A stretch of 64,000 nt of DNA from assembly GCA_965215535.1 (NCBI GenBank), contig OZ244063.1:1736001-1800000 (forward strand). Reading direction: 5' to 3'. The notes below the pieces were generated by a model. It had not been told where the DNA came from, searched no databases, and worked only from the letters and a program-made list of their open reading frames with translations. Below, piece by piece: positions 41,540-50,545 of this stretch. A program made the translations under genes and the position numbers. Origin of the DNA: Bin94 sp965215535 (GTDB lineage Bacteria; Gemmatimonadota; Gemmatimonadetes; Longimicrobiales; Gaopeijiaceae). Positions within the stretch are counted from its first letter, which is position 1; the number at the start of each line of letters is the position of its first letter.

Positions 41540-42766
41540 ATGATCAGGACAAGGGTGCGGCGCTCTGCCGGTGCGCATATGGCATGGGCCGTGCTGTATG
41601 GGGGATTGCTGACCGCGTGTGGAGGCGGCGATGAGGTTCTCGGCCCGCTCTACACCCCAATTGCGGTGACGAGCGATTTCCCCTGGAAGCTTCCGCCCGG
41701 TTTTCCGGCGCCGCGCGTGCCCGCAGACAATCCGATGAGCCCTGCGAAGGTCGAGCTGGGTCGGCGCCTCTTTTACGACACCCGCCTTTCGGGGAACCGG
41801 ACCCAGAGTTGTGCATCATGTCATATTCAGGAGGTGGCCTTTACCGACCGGCTCCCGCGCGGAGTAGGTTCAACCGGCGAAATGCATCCGCGCGCCAGCA
41901 TGAGTCTGGCCAACATGGGATACCAGCCGGTCCTGACGTGGGCAAATCCCAATCTGAATACCCTGGCGGCGCAGGCGCTCCTGCCCATGTTCGGCGAGGA
42001 TCCCGTCGAGCTGGGCATGTCCGGGCGCGAGGAGGAGCTCTTTGCGCGACTCGAGGCGGAACCGATCTACCGGCAGCTCTTTGCCGAGGCATACCCGGAC
42101 GATCCCGTCATCGATCTTGCCACAATTACCCGCGCGATTGCGTCCTTCCAGCGAACGCTGATCTCGGGCAACAGCCGGGTGGACCGGGCACGGCGGGGAG
42201 AGATTGCGCTGACCGATTCCGAGCGGCTCGGTCAGAATCTCTTCTTCAGCGAGCGTCTGGAGTGCTTCCATTGCCACGGGGGACTGATGTTTACCGGCAC
42301 CCACGATTTTGCCGGCAAGTCATCGCCAGAGATCGAGTTTCACAATAATGGGCTCTACAACCTCGATGGAAGTGGTCTCTATCCCGATCCCAACTTCGGC
42401 CTCTTCGAGTTCACGCGGAGACCCGAAGACATGGGCAGATTCAAGGCGCCGACGCTGCGCAATATCGAGTTGACCGCGCCTTACATGCACGACGGCAGCA
42501 TTGCGACGCTGGACGAGGTTTTGGATCACTACGCGCGGGGCGGCCGACTCATTGTTGAAGGCCCGAATGCGGGCGATGGAAGCACAAATCCCAACAAGAG
42601 CGAATTCGTGAACGGGTTTGCGCTGACCGCGCGGGAGCGGCAGGCGGTGCTGGATTATCTGCGGGCTCTGACCGATCATGACTTTGTCGTCAATCCCGCA
42701 TTCAGCAACCCCTGGCGGGCGATGAATCGCAGCGAGTTTGCAGTGGAAGCGGGGGGAAGACGATGA
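41540..42766 (+). CDS. mbnH: MbnH-like di-heme enzyme lipoprotein
   Basis: A 408-residue member of the bacterial di-heme cytochrome c peroxidase/MauG superfamily. AGGAGA precedes the ATG. A lipobox (LLTAC, C27) indicates a lipoprotein. The two heme c sites are CASCH (91-95) and CFHCH (242-246). LGRRLFYDTRLSG, SLANMGYQPVLTWANP and RNIELTAPYMHDGSIATLDEV are standard for the family. MbnH enzymes use peroxide to form a high-valent di-heme state that modifies MbnP. The gene overlaps the receptor gene by ATGA. Confidence 0.92.
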   Translation: MIRTRVRRSAGAHMAWAVLYGGLLTACGGGDEVLGPLYTPIAVTSDFPWKLPPGFPAPRVPADNPMSPAKVELGRRLFYDTRLSGNRTQSCASCHIQEVAFTDRLPRGVGSTGEMHPRASMSLANMGYQPVLTWANPNLNTLAAQALLPMFGEDPVELGMSGREEELFARLEAEPIYRQLFAEAYPDDPVIDLATITRAIASFQRTLISGNSRVDRARRGEIALTDSERLGQNLFFSERLECFHCHGGLMFTGTHDFAGKSSPEIEFHNNGLYNLDGSGLYPDPNFGLFEFTRRPEDMGRFKAPTLRNIELTAPYMHDGSIATLDEVLDHYARGGRLIVEGPNAGDGSTNPNKSEFVNGFALTARERQAVLDYLRALTDHDFVVNPAFSNPWRAMNRSEFAVEAGGRR

Positions 42767-45045
42767 GAGGAATATCAGTGCGAACGATAACGCAATTGTA
42801 CAGAAGGATCGTCACAATAGCGGGCGAGCGCGGCTCCGGGGCCGGAGAGCGAAACCGCACCCCTCGAAATGTACTATGGGCTTTGTGCATTCCGGTTCTT
42901 CTTTCCCTTCCGGGAGCACCCGGTGGATTGGCGGGCCAGAGTCTCCCCGACAGTGCACAGGCGCGCGACACTGTTGCAAACAATGCAAATCCGGGCGACA
43001 CAACGCTGGCCGATACGCTCTTCATTCTTGAGCCGCTTGTGATTGGCGTATCCCGCGAACGCGCCGCGCCGCCTCCGGTTCTGGCGATCACCGTCGATCC
43101 CGGAGTTGTGCAACAAAGCCAGGAGAGCAATCCCTACCGGATGTTGCGTCAGACGACTGGCGTTGAGGTTCACGATCAGGGACAAGGACCGGGGTTTGCC
43201 TCCAATGTGACCATTCGCGGCTTTACCTCCGATCACTCTTCCGATGTTCTTCTTGTGATCGACGGGGTGCCGGTCAATTTGCCGGCGCACGGACATATCG
43301 AGGGCTATGCGGACTGGAATGTTCTCCTGTCGCGTTCGGTCGGATCGATGCGCGTCATTCATGGCGGGGCGAGTCCGCTCTATGGCGACTTTGCCCTGGG
43401 CGGCGTCGTCGAGGTCTTTACGCGAACCGATGCCGAGGGCTTTGAGGGCGCGCTGGGGGCAACCAGCTTTGGCGATCTGCGGATAGAGCTGGCAGGGGGA
43501 CGCAGGGGCGAGCGTGCGGGGTTTTTCGTGGGAAGCGCGCTGCAGCGGCACGAGGGTTGGCGCGAAAACAGCGATTACCGGCTGGCCAATGCAATCGCGC
43601 GCGGGTGGCGGGCGGTGGGCGAAGGGCGCCTGGAGGGTGGCGTTTCGGTTTATGCAAGCGACTGGAACTCGCCGGGATTTGTGTCGATTCCACGCTTCAA
43701 TGAAGCCGAACTTGTCAGCGCAGTCGATCCGACGGATGGGGGCGACGCGCGGCACCTGGTTGCGCATGGACGCTACTCAACCTCGATCGGAAGAGACCTC
43801 TATCTGCAGAGCGCACTCTGGGGAATGGCCTCCGATTATGCGCTCTTTCTGAATATCCCCGGTCACAATCACGATGGCGCCGATCTGGGTGTACAGCGTC
43901 AGTCGGGGGAATGGGATGAGCGGATTGGCGTGGGGGGACAGATTGAGATTGCGCGGGCCGGACTGGGACAGGGCGACCTTGTGATTGGCATAAATGGACG
44001 TGCAGACCGGATCGGTTATCGTCACGCGGCCACCTTCGAGCGCATGCTTCTTGCACCGGAGATCGATCTCGATGCGCGGCACGCTGCGGGTTCGCTCCAT
44101 GGGCGGTGGCGACGGAGCCTGGGAAGCGCGATCGGGGTGGATCTGGGGGCGCGCGTCGATCTTCTCCACCACCGCAGTCGCTCAAGACTGCCCATCGAAG
44201 AGGCCGGAGCCACACCCTCGCCAACTGCGGTGGAATCGCCTCTGCCGGAACGCTGGGGAGCCGCGACCAACATCATCTTCAGCCCGAAGATCGGGGTGCG
44301 CTATTTGATGGACAACACCTGGTCGGTACGAGCATCGACAGCGCGGGGATTTCGGAGTCCTGCAGGGATTATCGGCGATCCGGGGAGGCAGCCCTTCATT
44401 GCCTGGTCGCATGAGCTGGGATTCGATTATGCACAAAATCGGATTGCGGCCCAGCTTTCATTCTTTCGCGTGGATGTGGCCAATGAACGCATTCAGGATC
44501 CGATTACCCTGGCGATTTCGAGTGCGGGCAGCAGCACGCGGCAGGGCATTGCGGGCGTTGTGGAGTGGTCGCCCTCGGAGCGCTTCGAGCTTGATGCGCG
44601 CGCAACATGGAATCATGCGCGGTTGAGCGGCCCCTATGCCGATGCCCACGACGATCATCCGCACCAGATCTTCGGCTCCGGGGCGGCCCCCGAACAGCCC
44701 TCGGCGACGGCCACGGAGAGCACACCGGGCAAGTTTCGCGTGCCGGGTGTGGCCGATTTTCAGGTCTTTGCACGCGCGGCGGCCCATCCTCTCGATGCCA
44801 TCGAACTTTGGATTTCGGGACGCAGCGTCGGGGCACACGCGCCGATCGGCGAACCCGACGTACGCACCCAGCCCTATGCGGTGGCCGATCTGGGCATGAC
44901 CTGGTCCTTTGGCGAGGGCCGCGCCCTGGACTTCGAGCTGCAGAATCTCTCGGATATCCGGTATGTGGAGCTGCGCTCATCGGGATTTGTTGTGCCGGGA
45001 ACGCCTCGCAGCGCAAGAGTGCAGGTGCGGTTGGTGCGTGAGTAG
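42763..45045 (+). CDS. TonB-dependent outer-membrane receptor
   Basis: A 760-residue TonB-dependent receptor. A signal region (VLWALCIPVLLSLPGAP) is followed by a plug domain (LRQTTGVEVHDQGQGPG, SNVTIRGFTSDHSSDVLLV, IDGVPVNLPAHGH) and a 22-strand-type barrel ending in an aromatic-poor C-terminal strand (SARVQVRLVRE). The TonB box is not obvious. Translational coupling to mbnH indicates a metal ligand, most likely copper or a copper chelate, but substrate specificity cannot be read from sequence. It converges on the DUF418 gene. Confidence 0.88.
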   Translation: MRGISVRTITQLYRRIVTIAGERGSGAGERNRTPRNVLWALCIPVLLSLPGAPGGLAGQSLPDSAQARDTVANNANPGDTTLADTLFILEPLVIGVSRERAAPPPVLAITVDPGVVQQSQESNPYRMLRQTTGVEVHDQGQGPGFASNVTIRGFTSDHSSDVLLVIDGVPVNLPAHGHIEGYADWNVLLSRSVGSMRVIHGGASPLYGDFALGGVVEVFTRTDAEGFEGALGATSFGDLRIELAGGRRGERAGFFVGSALQRHEGWRENSDYRLANAIARGWRAVGEGRLEGGVSVYASDWNSPGFVSIPRFNEAELVSAVDPTDGGDARHLVAHGRYSTSIGRDLYLQSALWGMASDYALFLNIPGHNHDGADLGVQRQSGEWDERIGVGGQIEIARAGLGQGDLVIGINGRADRIGYRHAATFERMLLAPEIDLDARHAAGSLHGRWRRSLGSAIGVDLGARVDLLHHRSRSRLPIEEAGATPSPTAVESPLPERWGAATNIIFSPKIGVRYLMDNTWSVRASTARGFRSPAGIIGDPGRQPFIAWSHELGFDYAQNRIAAQLSFFRVDVANERIQDPITLAISSAGSSTRQGIAGVVEWSPSERFELDARATWNHARLSGPYADAHDDHPHQIFGSGAAPEQPSATATESTPGKFRVPGVADFQVFARAAAHPLDAIELWISGRSVGAHAPIGEPDVRTQPYAVADLGMTWSFGEGRALDFELQNLSDIRYVELRSSGFVVPGTPRSARVQVRLVRE

Positions 45046-45070
45046 AGTAGAGCCAAGCTGCGGACAAGCG

Positions 45071-46387
45071 TCAGGCGCGATTGACATGAGTCCATGCAGG
45101 CAGTCGGCCATACGCCAGTGCGCGCCAGAGCCATTCGAGCGGGCCAAAGCGGAAGCGCCTCAGCCAGAGCGGCGAAACGATCAATTGGAGTATCCACACG
45201 GCAATCACAATTGCAATTTGGCCGGTGCGTTCGACCTCTCCGAAGAGGCTCAGGCCATGCCCGTAGAAGATCCAGGTGCAGAGAACCGTTTGCAGAATAT
45301 AGTTGGTGAAGGCCATCCGCCCCACGGCGACGACCGGGATCAGGACGGGGCGCACAACAGTGCAGGCGGCGCGGGCCTGCGGCGAAGTGTCGTTGTGAGA
45401 TCCGGCGCGCAGGCGGCAGAGGGGAATGACAAGACCGATCCAGCCGAGCGCAACCACAATGCTGCCCCAGTAGTTGTACTGACTCCCGACGAGGAACGAC
45501 ATCATCGGATCCCAGTCGATGGCGAAGTTGTAGCGAATTCCCAGAGCGACGATCGGAAGTCCTGCAAGCAATCCTGACAGCACAAGGATGCGATATGTGC
45601 GCGGAGTGGCCCGTCCGGTCAGGATTCCCGCCTTGAAGAGGGCCATTCCCAGAAGCATGGCGCCACTTGCCCGCCAGAGCGCCCAGCTCAGAAATGTTGA
45701 GCTGTGCATCTCGAGCGCGGCCGGGACGCGGTATTGCATTTGCATACTCCATCCGCCCTGGTAGGCGGCAATCTCGGCAGCCACAGCATCGGGCGGCGGA
45801 TTCAGCTCGGCCAGCATGGCACTGTATGCCTCGGGGGGCCAGAGATCGAGTGTCAATCCGCCCAGCAGCATGAATCCCGACGCAATGGCAAGCGACAGAA
45901 TCCCCAATCCGGCAAGGAGAACCGGCCTGAGGCCGCGGAGCAGAAAGACGAGGAGTCCGCAGAGCCCGTACCAGACCAGAACATCGCCAAACCAGAGCAG
46001 ATAGGCGTGCATAAGTCCGAAGACAATCAGCCAGAACATGCGCCGAATGTGAAGCGCGCCCGCCCTGCGCCCGGAAGCGGTGGCCCGATCGGCCATCAGC
46101 AGAATCCCCGCCCCGAAGAGCATCGAGAAGATTGTCATGAACTTCTCGGCCGCAAGGAGGTGCGTCAGCGCCCAGATCCAGAGATTGGCGCCGGTCAGGT
46201 CGCCGTACAGGGTGGGGTTGAAGTAGGCGGCATTGGGCATCGCAAAAGCCATGATATTCATCGGCAGGATGCCAAGGAGCGCCACGCCGCGCAGAAGATC
46301 GAGCTCGACCATGCGACCGGTGGCGCCAAGGGGGGCCAGCGAGGCAGAAGCGGGGAGCTGGCCAGCCGGAAGGGATTCGCGGCGCAT
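45071..46387 (-). CDS. DUF418 family membrane protein
   Basis: A 438-residue polytopic membrane protein of the DUF418/YeiB family. VELDLLRGVALLGILPMNIMAF is the usual first span, FMTIFSMLFGAGILLMADRA and MFWLIVFGLMHAYLLWFGDV are family landmarks, and the DUF418 domain lies in the C-terminal half (AVGRMAFTNYILQTVLCTW, FYGHGLSLFG). About ten spans are expected. The function is unknown; some relatives are linked to acyl transfer or export. Its start directly follows the FKBP gene stop, so they are probably co-transcribed. Confidence 0.85.
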   Translation of the reverse strand: MRRESLPAGQLPASASLAPLGATGRMVELDLLRGVALLGILPMNIMAFAMPNAAYFNPTLYGDLTGANLWIWALTHLLAAEKFMTIFSMLFGAGILLMADRATASGRRAGALHIRRMFWLIVFGLMHAYLLWFGDVLVWYGLCGLLVFLLRGLRPVLLAGLGILSLAIASGFMLLGGLTLDLWPPEAYSAMLAELNPPPDAVAAEIAAYQGGWSMQMQYRVPAALEMHSSTFLSWALWRASGAMLLGMALFKAGILTGRATPRTYRILVLSGLLAGLPIVALGIRYNFAIDWDPMMSFLVGSQYNYWGSIVVALGWIGLVIPLCRLRAGSHNDTSPQARAACTVVRPVLIPVVAVGRMAFTNYILQTVLCTWIFYGHGLSLFGEVERTGQIAIVIAVWILQLIVSPLWLRRFRFGPLEWLWRALAYGRLPAWTHVNRA

Positions 46388-46864
46388 CTATTCGATCGCC
46401 AGCAGCTCAATCCGGAAGATCATGATCGCGTCGGGGGGGACCGGTCCGCTGCCGCGGCTCCCATAGCCGAGCGCAGGCGGAACGATGATGCGACGGATGC
46501 CACCAGGACGCATTCCCGTGACGCCTTCGTCGAAGCCGGCCACGACCTGCCCCGCACCCAGCCGGAAGCTGAACTCGCCGCTGTCGAAGATTCTGCCATC
46601 GATCAGCCAGCCGGTATAGGCCACCGTCGCAGTCTGCCCCGCCGCCACCGGATCGCCACTTCCCGGCGCGATCTCCTCGTAATAGAGACCGGTGGCCGTG
46701 CGGGTCATGGCGGCCAGATCGATCTGGAGGGAAGCCGCGAAGGGGGCGTCCTCGATTGCCTGCGGTCCGGCAGGGTCGTCGCCGCAGCTCGCGAGGAGGG
46801 TGGCCGCGAGGGGGAGGAGGGTGAGGCTTCGCCTGCGCCAACTGTGGAAAGTCATCTGCGTCAT
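46388..46864 (-). CDS. FKBP-type peptidyl-prolyl isomerase lipoprotein
   Basis: A 158-residue protein. The ATG at 46864 gives a lipoprotein signal (SLTLLPLAATLLASC) followed by DDPAGP. The FKBP domain is complete: YEEIAPGSGDPVAAGQ, VAYTGWLIDGRIFDSGEF, VVAGFDEGVTGMRPGGIRRI, PPALGYGSRGSGPVPP. It catalyses Pro cis-trans isomerisation and assists folding of envelope proteins. The frame stays open upstream to 47005 through a six-residue repeat; I regard that as untranslated because the signal would then be internal. Confidence 0.9.
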   Translation of the reverse strand: MTQMTFHSWRRRSLTLLPLAATLLASCGDDPAGPQAIEDAPFAASLQIDLAAMTRTATGLYYEEIAPGSGDPVAAGQTATVAYTGWLIDGRIFDSGEFSFRLGAGQVVAGFDEGVTGMRPGGIRRIIVPPALGYGSRGSGPVPPDAIMIFRIELLAIE

Positions 46865-46934
46865 GCGGGATCCGGGGTTTTTGCGGGTTTGTGTTGTATT
46901 CAACATCGGCGCCATGATTGTGGTGAGGTTCGAT

Positions 46935-46988
46935 TTGTGCATCCGTTCATTCTTGTGCATCTGTTCGTGCTTGTGCATCGATTCATAA
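46935..46988. repeat. Three tandem 18-base imperfect repeats
   Basis: Three head-to-tail units each begin with TTGTGCATC: 46935-46952, 46953-46970 and 46971-46988. On the minus strand each unit encodes a variant of MHKxEx and carries an ATG, in frame with the FKBP gene. The repeat lies between the 420-residue gene and the FKBP start. It could be an upstream leader or a chance duplication. Confidence 0.7.
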
Positions 46989-47015
46989 CCTGTGAATCGG
47001 TCCATGAAGAACCAT

Positions 47016-48278
47016 CTATGTCGTCGGCCAGCGGTAGTAGAAGCGTCGTCCTACCTGCCTTTCCCGATCGCGAAAGAGGTCCTTGTGGTCGCCGGTTCGA
47101 TCGATGGGTTCAATCCAGAAGCGACACCCCTTGGCCCCATGCATGGCGGTGCGGGAGACGCCAAGGCTGTAGAGCGGTCCGGTGAGGCGCAAAAAGGCTT
47201 CCGGATCGTAGAGGCGACCATCCTCGATGGCCGCCGCGCGTTGCATGGCCTCAGCATCGCCCCGGCGCCGCTCCTCGGGGGCAATGTTGAAGAGACGCAT
47301 CCCCAAATCGCCGATTTCGACGCGAAAGATGTATTCGGGACCACCATTCGGGCCCAGCCAGCAGGGCGGCGGATCGATTCCGGTTCCCCGGGCAAGATCT
47401 TCGACCCGACCCTGCCAGTACCCGGCAATGCGCGTGGCGTTGTCGCGTTCCTGCTCCGCGCGAACAATCCGCTCTTCGGCAGCCTGTTGGTCAAGCCGGG
47501 CCAGTGCAAGCATTCGACGCAGGGAATCGGGCAACATCGTCGAATCTGTGTTCATTGCCGCGCGGATCTCCCGAAGTTCCCGATCGAGCTCATTCACAAC
47601 CCTGCGCGCCTGCCCCAGAGAATCCTCCAGACGATCGGTTCGCGTGGCCTGTTCCAGAATCCGGGTCACCTCTTCCCGGGGGGTGGCGCCGCTTTGGGCA
47701 AATGCATCTTCAATTGGCCTGACAAGCTCGGCTACAGAGGTCAGCTTCTGCAACGAATCGTTCATGCTGCCGGTCTGTTGGGCCAGGGAGTCGGCCTGCA
47801 TTTTCGCCAAGTTGCGTTCGGTTCCGGCCTGCACAAGAGAATCGCGGAGCCCTTCGATTTCCGCTGCCTGTTGTCCCAACCGTTCCACAACATCTGACGA
47901 TGCGCCCCCATCTGCCAACTGCTGCTCGACCTCTGCAAGCCGGGTCCGGGTTTGGTTCAGGGAGCGCTGCACACTGTCGGCGCGCAGACTGTCGGCTGTC
48001 GCCTTGTGCATGAGCTCGCGCGATCGATCGAACCAGGCACTTGCACTGGCCCATGTTGTCGCGGTATCGCGAACGATCTCCTGGGTCAGGAGAAGATCGA
48101 CCCTGGCCATGTCGCGTTGAGCCTCGGCAGTCTCGCTGCGGTTCTGCTCCAGACGCAAAAGCGCCGCACAGGCAAGCAGCAGCACAAAGACCACAATGCT
48201 GAAGGTCTCGGCCAGAGTCAGCCCCAGCGTGAGCCCCTTGCGATAGTGCAACGTTTCGGCGGGAAGCGGCGGAGGCAT
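47016..48278 (-). CDS. Single-span coiled-coil membrane protein of four-gene module
   Basis: A 420-residue protein. One N-terminal membrane span (GLTLAETFSIVVFVLLLACA, about 16-42) is followed by a long coiled coil (about 45-290, heptad-like with many Glu, Arg and Leu). The C-terminal globular region (about 300-420) includes DPPPCWLGPNGGPEYIFRVE and GAKGCRFWIEPIDRTGDHK. The topology resembles MotB/ZorB-type stator partners, but I see no OmpA-like peptidoglycan-binding domain. No family name can be given. It lies nine bases after the ZorA-like gene and is the last gene of the module. Confidence 0.72.
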   Translation of the reverse strand: MPPPLPAETLHYRKGLTLGLTLAETFSIVVFVLLLACAALLRLEQNRSETAEAQRDMARVDLLLTQEIVRDTATTWASASAWFDRSRELMHKATADSLRADSVQRSLNQTRTRLAEVEQQLADGGASSDVVERLGQQAAEIEGLRDSLVQAGTERNLAKMQADSLAQQTGSMNDSLQKLTSVAELVRPIEDAFAQSGATPREEVTRILEQATRTDRLEDSLGQARRVVNELDRELREIRAAMNTDSTMLPDSLRRMLALARLDQQAAEERIVRAEQERDNATRIAGYWQGRVEDLARGTGIDPPPCWLGPNGGPEYIFRVEIGDLGMRLFNIAPEERRRGDAEAMQRAAAIEDGRLYDPEAFLRLTGPLYSLGVSRTAMHGAKGCRFWIEPIDRTGDHKDLFRDRERQVGRRFYYRWPTT

Positions 48279-48287
48279 CGGGGATTC

Positions 48288-49724
48288 CTATTCCGGGGGA
48301 TCGGATCGGTCGGAAACGGTCCGCTCCCGGAAAACCCTCCGACGAATCCAGCGGGCAAATCCCTGCCACCTTCCCCTTCGGCCTGTGCGGGCACCGGTAT
48401 TGCCCAGATCCCGCGCCAGTGCATTCGCCCTGGCCTTGGCGGTATCGATGACGCCGGACAGCTCCCAGGATTGTTCGCCCAGCTCCGCCAACTCGGAATC
48501 GAGGCGGTCGGTTCGCGCACGCACCGACTTCATCTTCTCGGCCAGTGCGCTCCGGTCGGCGGTGATCCGGTCATCCAGCGCTTGTGCATTTCGGGACATT
48601 GCGGCAATATGACTGCGGGTCTCCTCGGCCGTGCGGCCAACGCTGTCGAACTCCACACTCGTTGTCTCGGTATTCCTGGCCAGATCGCGAATCCGGTTCT
48701 GCAACTGGCCCATCTCGCGCTCTGTGGCCTGTACATTGGCGATTGCCGTTTGCGCCCGGGTTGCGCTCTCGGACACTGCAGCTCCGGCAAGGCGCGCCTG
48801 ATCCTCGACCCCGGCAATCGTTTCGTTGAGGCTTTCGGTGCGGGCAGCGGCGGCGACAAGGCCATCGGAGATTGCGCGGATGGACTCGACTGTCGGTTCC
48901 GCTATCTGCTGCGCTCTGGCAAGGGTATCGTTGAAGCTGTGCACCTGTGCGCTCGCCGCCGCCAGATCCTGTGCAAGGGCAGTCGAAGGTTCAACGATCG
49001 TGCGGACGGATTCCCGAAAACTCCTGGCCGCCTCGGTCCCGCCGGCGAGGGCATTGTCGAGATCGGAGGCCCTGTCCGACGCCGAGCTGAGCGATTCCGT
49101 TGCCCGCGCCAGGAGCGATTGCAGCGTTTTTCCGGTGCGCGCCGCCTCTTCGGCAATGCCGGTAGCTGCATCGGTCATTTCACGGGCCGAATCCTGGAAC
49201 TTGCCGACCATGAGATCCAGTTCGTCGCGCGCCCGATTCAGACTGCCCTTCATTTCGGCAACGGCTTCTTCCAGATTTTTGCGTTGCATCTCTTCGAGAT
49301 CGCCCGGCGCATCCTGCAACATGGCATACCAGACGCGGCCCGCCAGACCCACAATTGTGGTGAGAAGCGCAATTCCGAAGTTGCGGATAATGTCAGCCGT
49401 GCCCTCCGTGCCCGTTTCGGTGGTAAAGGCGACCAGCGCCGCAACCAGCGCCCCGAAGGTAAAGAGCAACCCGAGATAATAGAGCGAATCCCCCTTGGAC
49501 TCGTTGCTGACTTCGGTGTCGCGCACAACATAGGCAAAGAGAAGCATGGCAGCGGACACCAGCAGGGCAATCAGCCAGGTCCGGACCTCCAGCCAATTGT
49601 CGGGGACCGGAAGCAAATTGCCGATTGCGATCAGGATCGCTCCAACGATCAGCGTAAAGATCCAGCCATTTCTATGATCCGTCCGCGCGCGCTCCGCGCC
49701 CCGCTCTCGGGCCGCGCGGCTCAT
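48288..49724 (-). CDS. Four-span membrane protein with long coiled-coil tail, ZorA/MotA-like topology
   Basis: A 478-residue protein. Four predicted membrane spans lie at 21-40, 49-67, 81-100 and 114-135. The last (IALLTTIVGLAGRVWYAML) resembles the final helix of MotA/TolQ/ExbB proteins. From about 140 to 440 there is an almost continuous coiled coil (EEMQRKNLEEAVAEMKGSL onwards), ending in a basic tail. Zorya ZorA has this kind of layout, with a membrane motor domain and a long cytoplasmic tail. Identity with ZorA is inference from topology only. Its start overlaps the preceding stop by ATGA. Confidence 0.72.
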   Translation of the reverse strand: MSRAARERGAERARTDHRNGWIFTLIVGAILIAIGNLLPVPDNWLEVRTWLIALLVSAAMLLFAYVVRDTEVSNESKGDSLYYLGLLFTFGALVAALVAFTTETGTEGTADIIRNFGIALLTTIVGLAGRVWYAMLQDAPGDLEEMQRKNLEEAVAEMKGSLNRARDELDLMVGKFQDSAREMTDAATGIAEEAARTGKTLQSLLARATESLSSASDRASDLDNALAGGTEAARSFRESVRTIVEPSTALAQDLAAASAQVHSFNDTLARAQQIAEPTVESIRAISDGLVAAAARTESLNETIAGVEDQARLAGAAVSESATRAQTAIANVQATEREMGQLQNRIRDLARNTETTSVEFDSVGRTAEETRSHIAAMSRNAQALDDRITADRSALAEKMKSVRARTDRLDSELAELGEQSWELSGVIDTAKARANALARDLGNTGARTGRRGRWQGFARWIRRRVFRERTVSDRSDPPE

Positions 49725-50545
49725 CCTTCCACATTCACCCAGCGAGGCCGGGCGATCGGATCAGCCCCCTGATCCACGAAGTATTCTTCCCAGAAGCGCT
49801 GCATGTCACCGGCCTGTCTGCGCCCTGCGCCACCGCCCCGCGCCAGGAGAAAGGCGGAAACCTCAACCCCGGAGAGATCCACGCGCAGGGTGCCATAATC
49901 GGGATTTTGCATAAGTTTGCCAAAATCCGGCGCAGCGCCGTCCAACGGATAGAAGGAAAGCGCGGGGGAATGTTGCAACATGTCAGAAACGATAAAGAGG
50001 TGGCGCGGTAGAGTGGCATTCCGTGGCTGGAAGGCGCTCACCGCGGCAACCTGAATCCCCTCGATCAGCGGCGAAATATTGTCGCTCTGCGAATTGAGAA
50101 GCGATGTCAGCGATTTGTGCAACGAGTCGGTGAAGGCGTCGTAGCGACGGCGCGCAATGGCCGGATTTCCCGTTGTGGAGGAAACGGAGGCAGGATCGCG
50201 CGGCACGCACAAGCGCAACGCCGATGCGGTGTCGCCCCGTCCGGCGCGGGCCAGAGCATAGATACGAATTTCGGCCGTCTCGGAGGCCTCGGCCTGAAGC
50301 GCCTGAATGATGCGCGACGCGACGGAACGCTGAACGACGGTGAGCGAATCGGAGGGATCGACCAGAATTGCAACCTGTGCGGCGTACTGCCCGTCGATCG
50401 GACAGTTGGCCGCGTCGAGGGCGCGATCTTCACGCAGGGCGCCCCAGATGAAGATGCCCGCCAGGGTGGCCACCGCAACTCCGCCGAGGGTCGCCCCGAG
50501 AAGGGTGGTCTGCCTCTGCTTGCGGCGTCGCGCTCGACGGCTCAC
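49721..50545 (-). CDS. Membrane-anchored vWA-like protein of four-gene module
   Basis: A 274-residue protein. A short basic N-terminus and one membrane span (LLGATLGGVAVATLAGIFIW, about 14-35) are followed by a von Willebrand A-like domain. VAILVDPSDSLTV gives D63-x-S65-x-S67, a MIDAS-type motif, and LPRHLFIVSDMLQHS holds the later conserved Asp. The chosen GTG at 50545 overlaps the previous stop (GTGA); an ATG 20 codons further upstream lies inside the upstream gene and is less likely. The family is widespread but I know no function for it. Possibly a sensor or scaffold acting with the stator-like neighbours. Confidence 0.75.
   Translation of the reverse strand: MSRRARRRKQRQTTLLGATLGGVAVATLAGIFIWGALREDRALDAANCPIDGQYAAQVAILVDPSDSLTVVQRSVASRIIQALQAEASETAEIRIYALARAGRGDTASALRLCVPRDPASVSSTTGNPAIARRRYDAFTDSLHKSLTSLLNSQSDNISPLIEGIQVAAVSAFQPRNATLPRHLFIVSDMLQHSPALSFYPLDGAAPDFGKLMQNPDYGTLRVDLSGVEVSAFLLARGGGAGRRQAGDMQRFWEEYFVDQGADPIARPRWVNVEG

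Noticed and set aside
39689..45045. Methanobactin biosynthesis cluster
   Set aside because: MbnP and MbnH homologues occur widely without methanobactin. No MbnB, MbnC or precursor peptide gene was found in the window.
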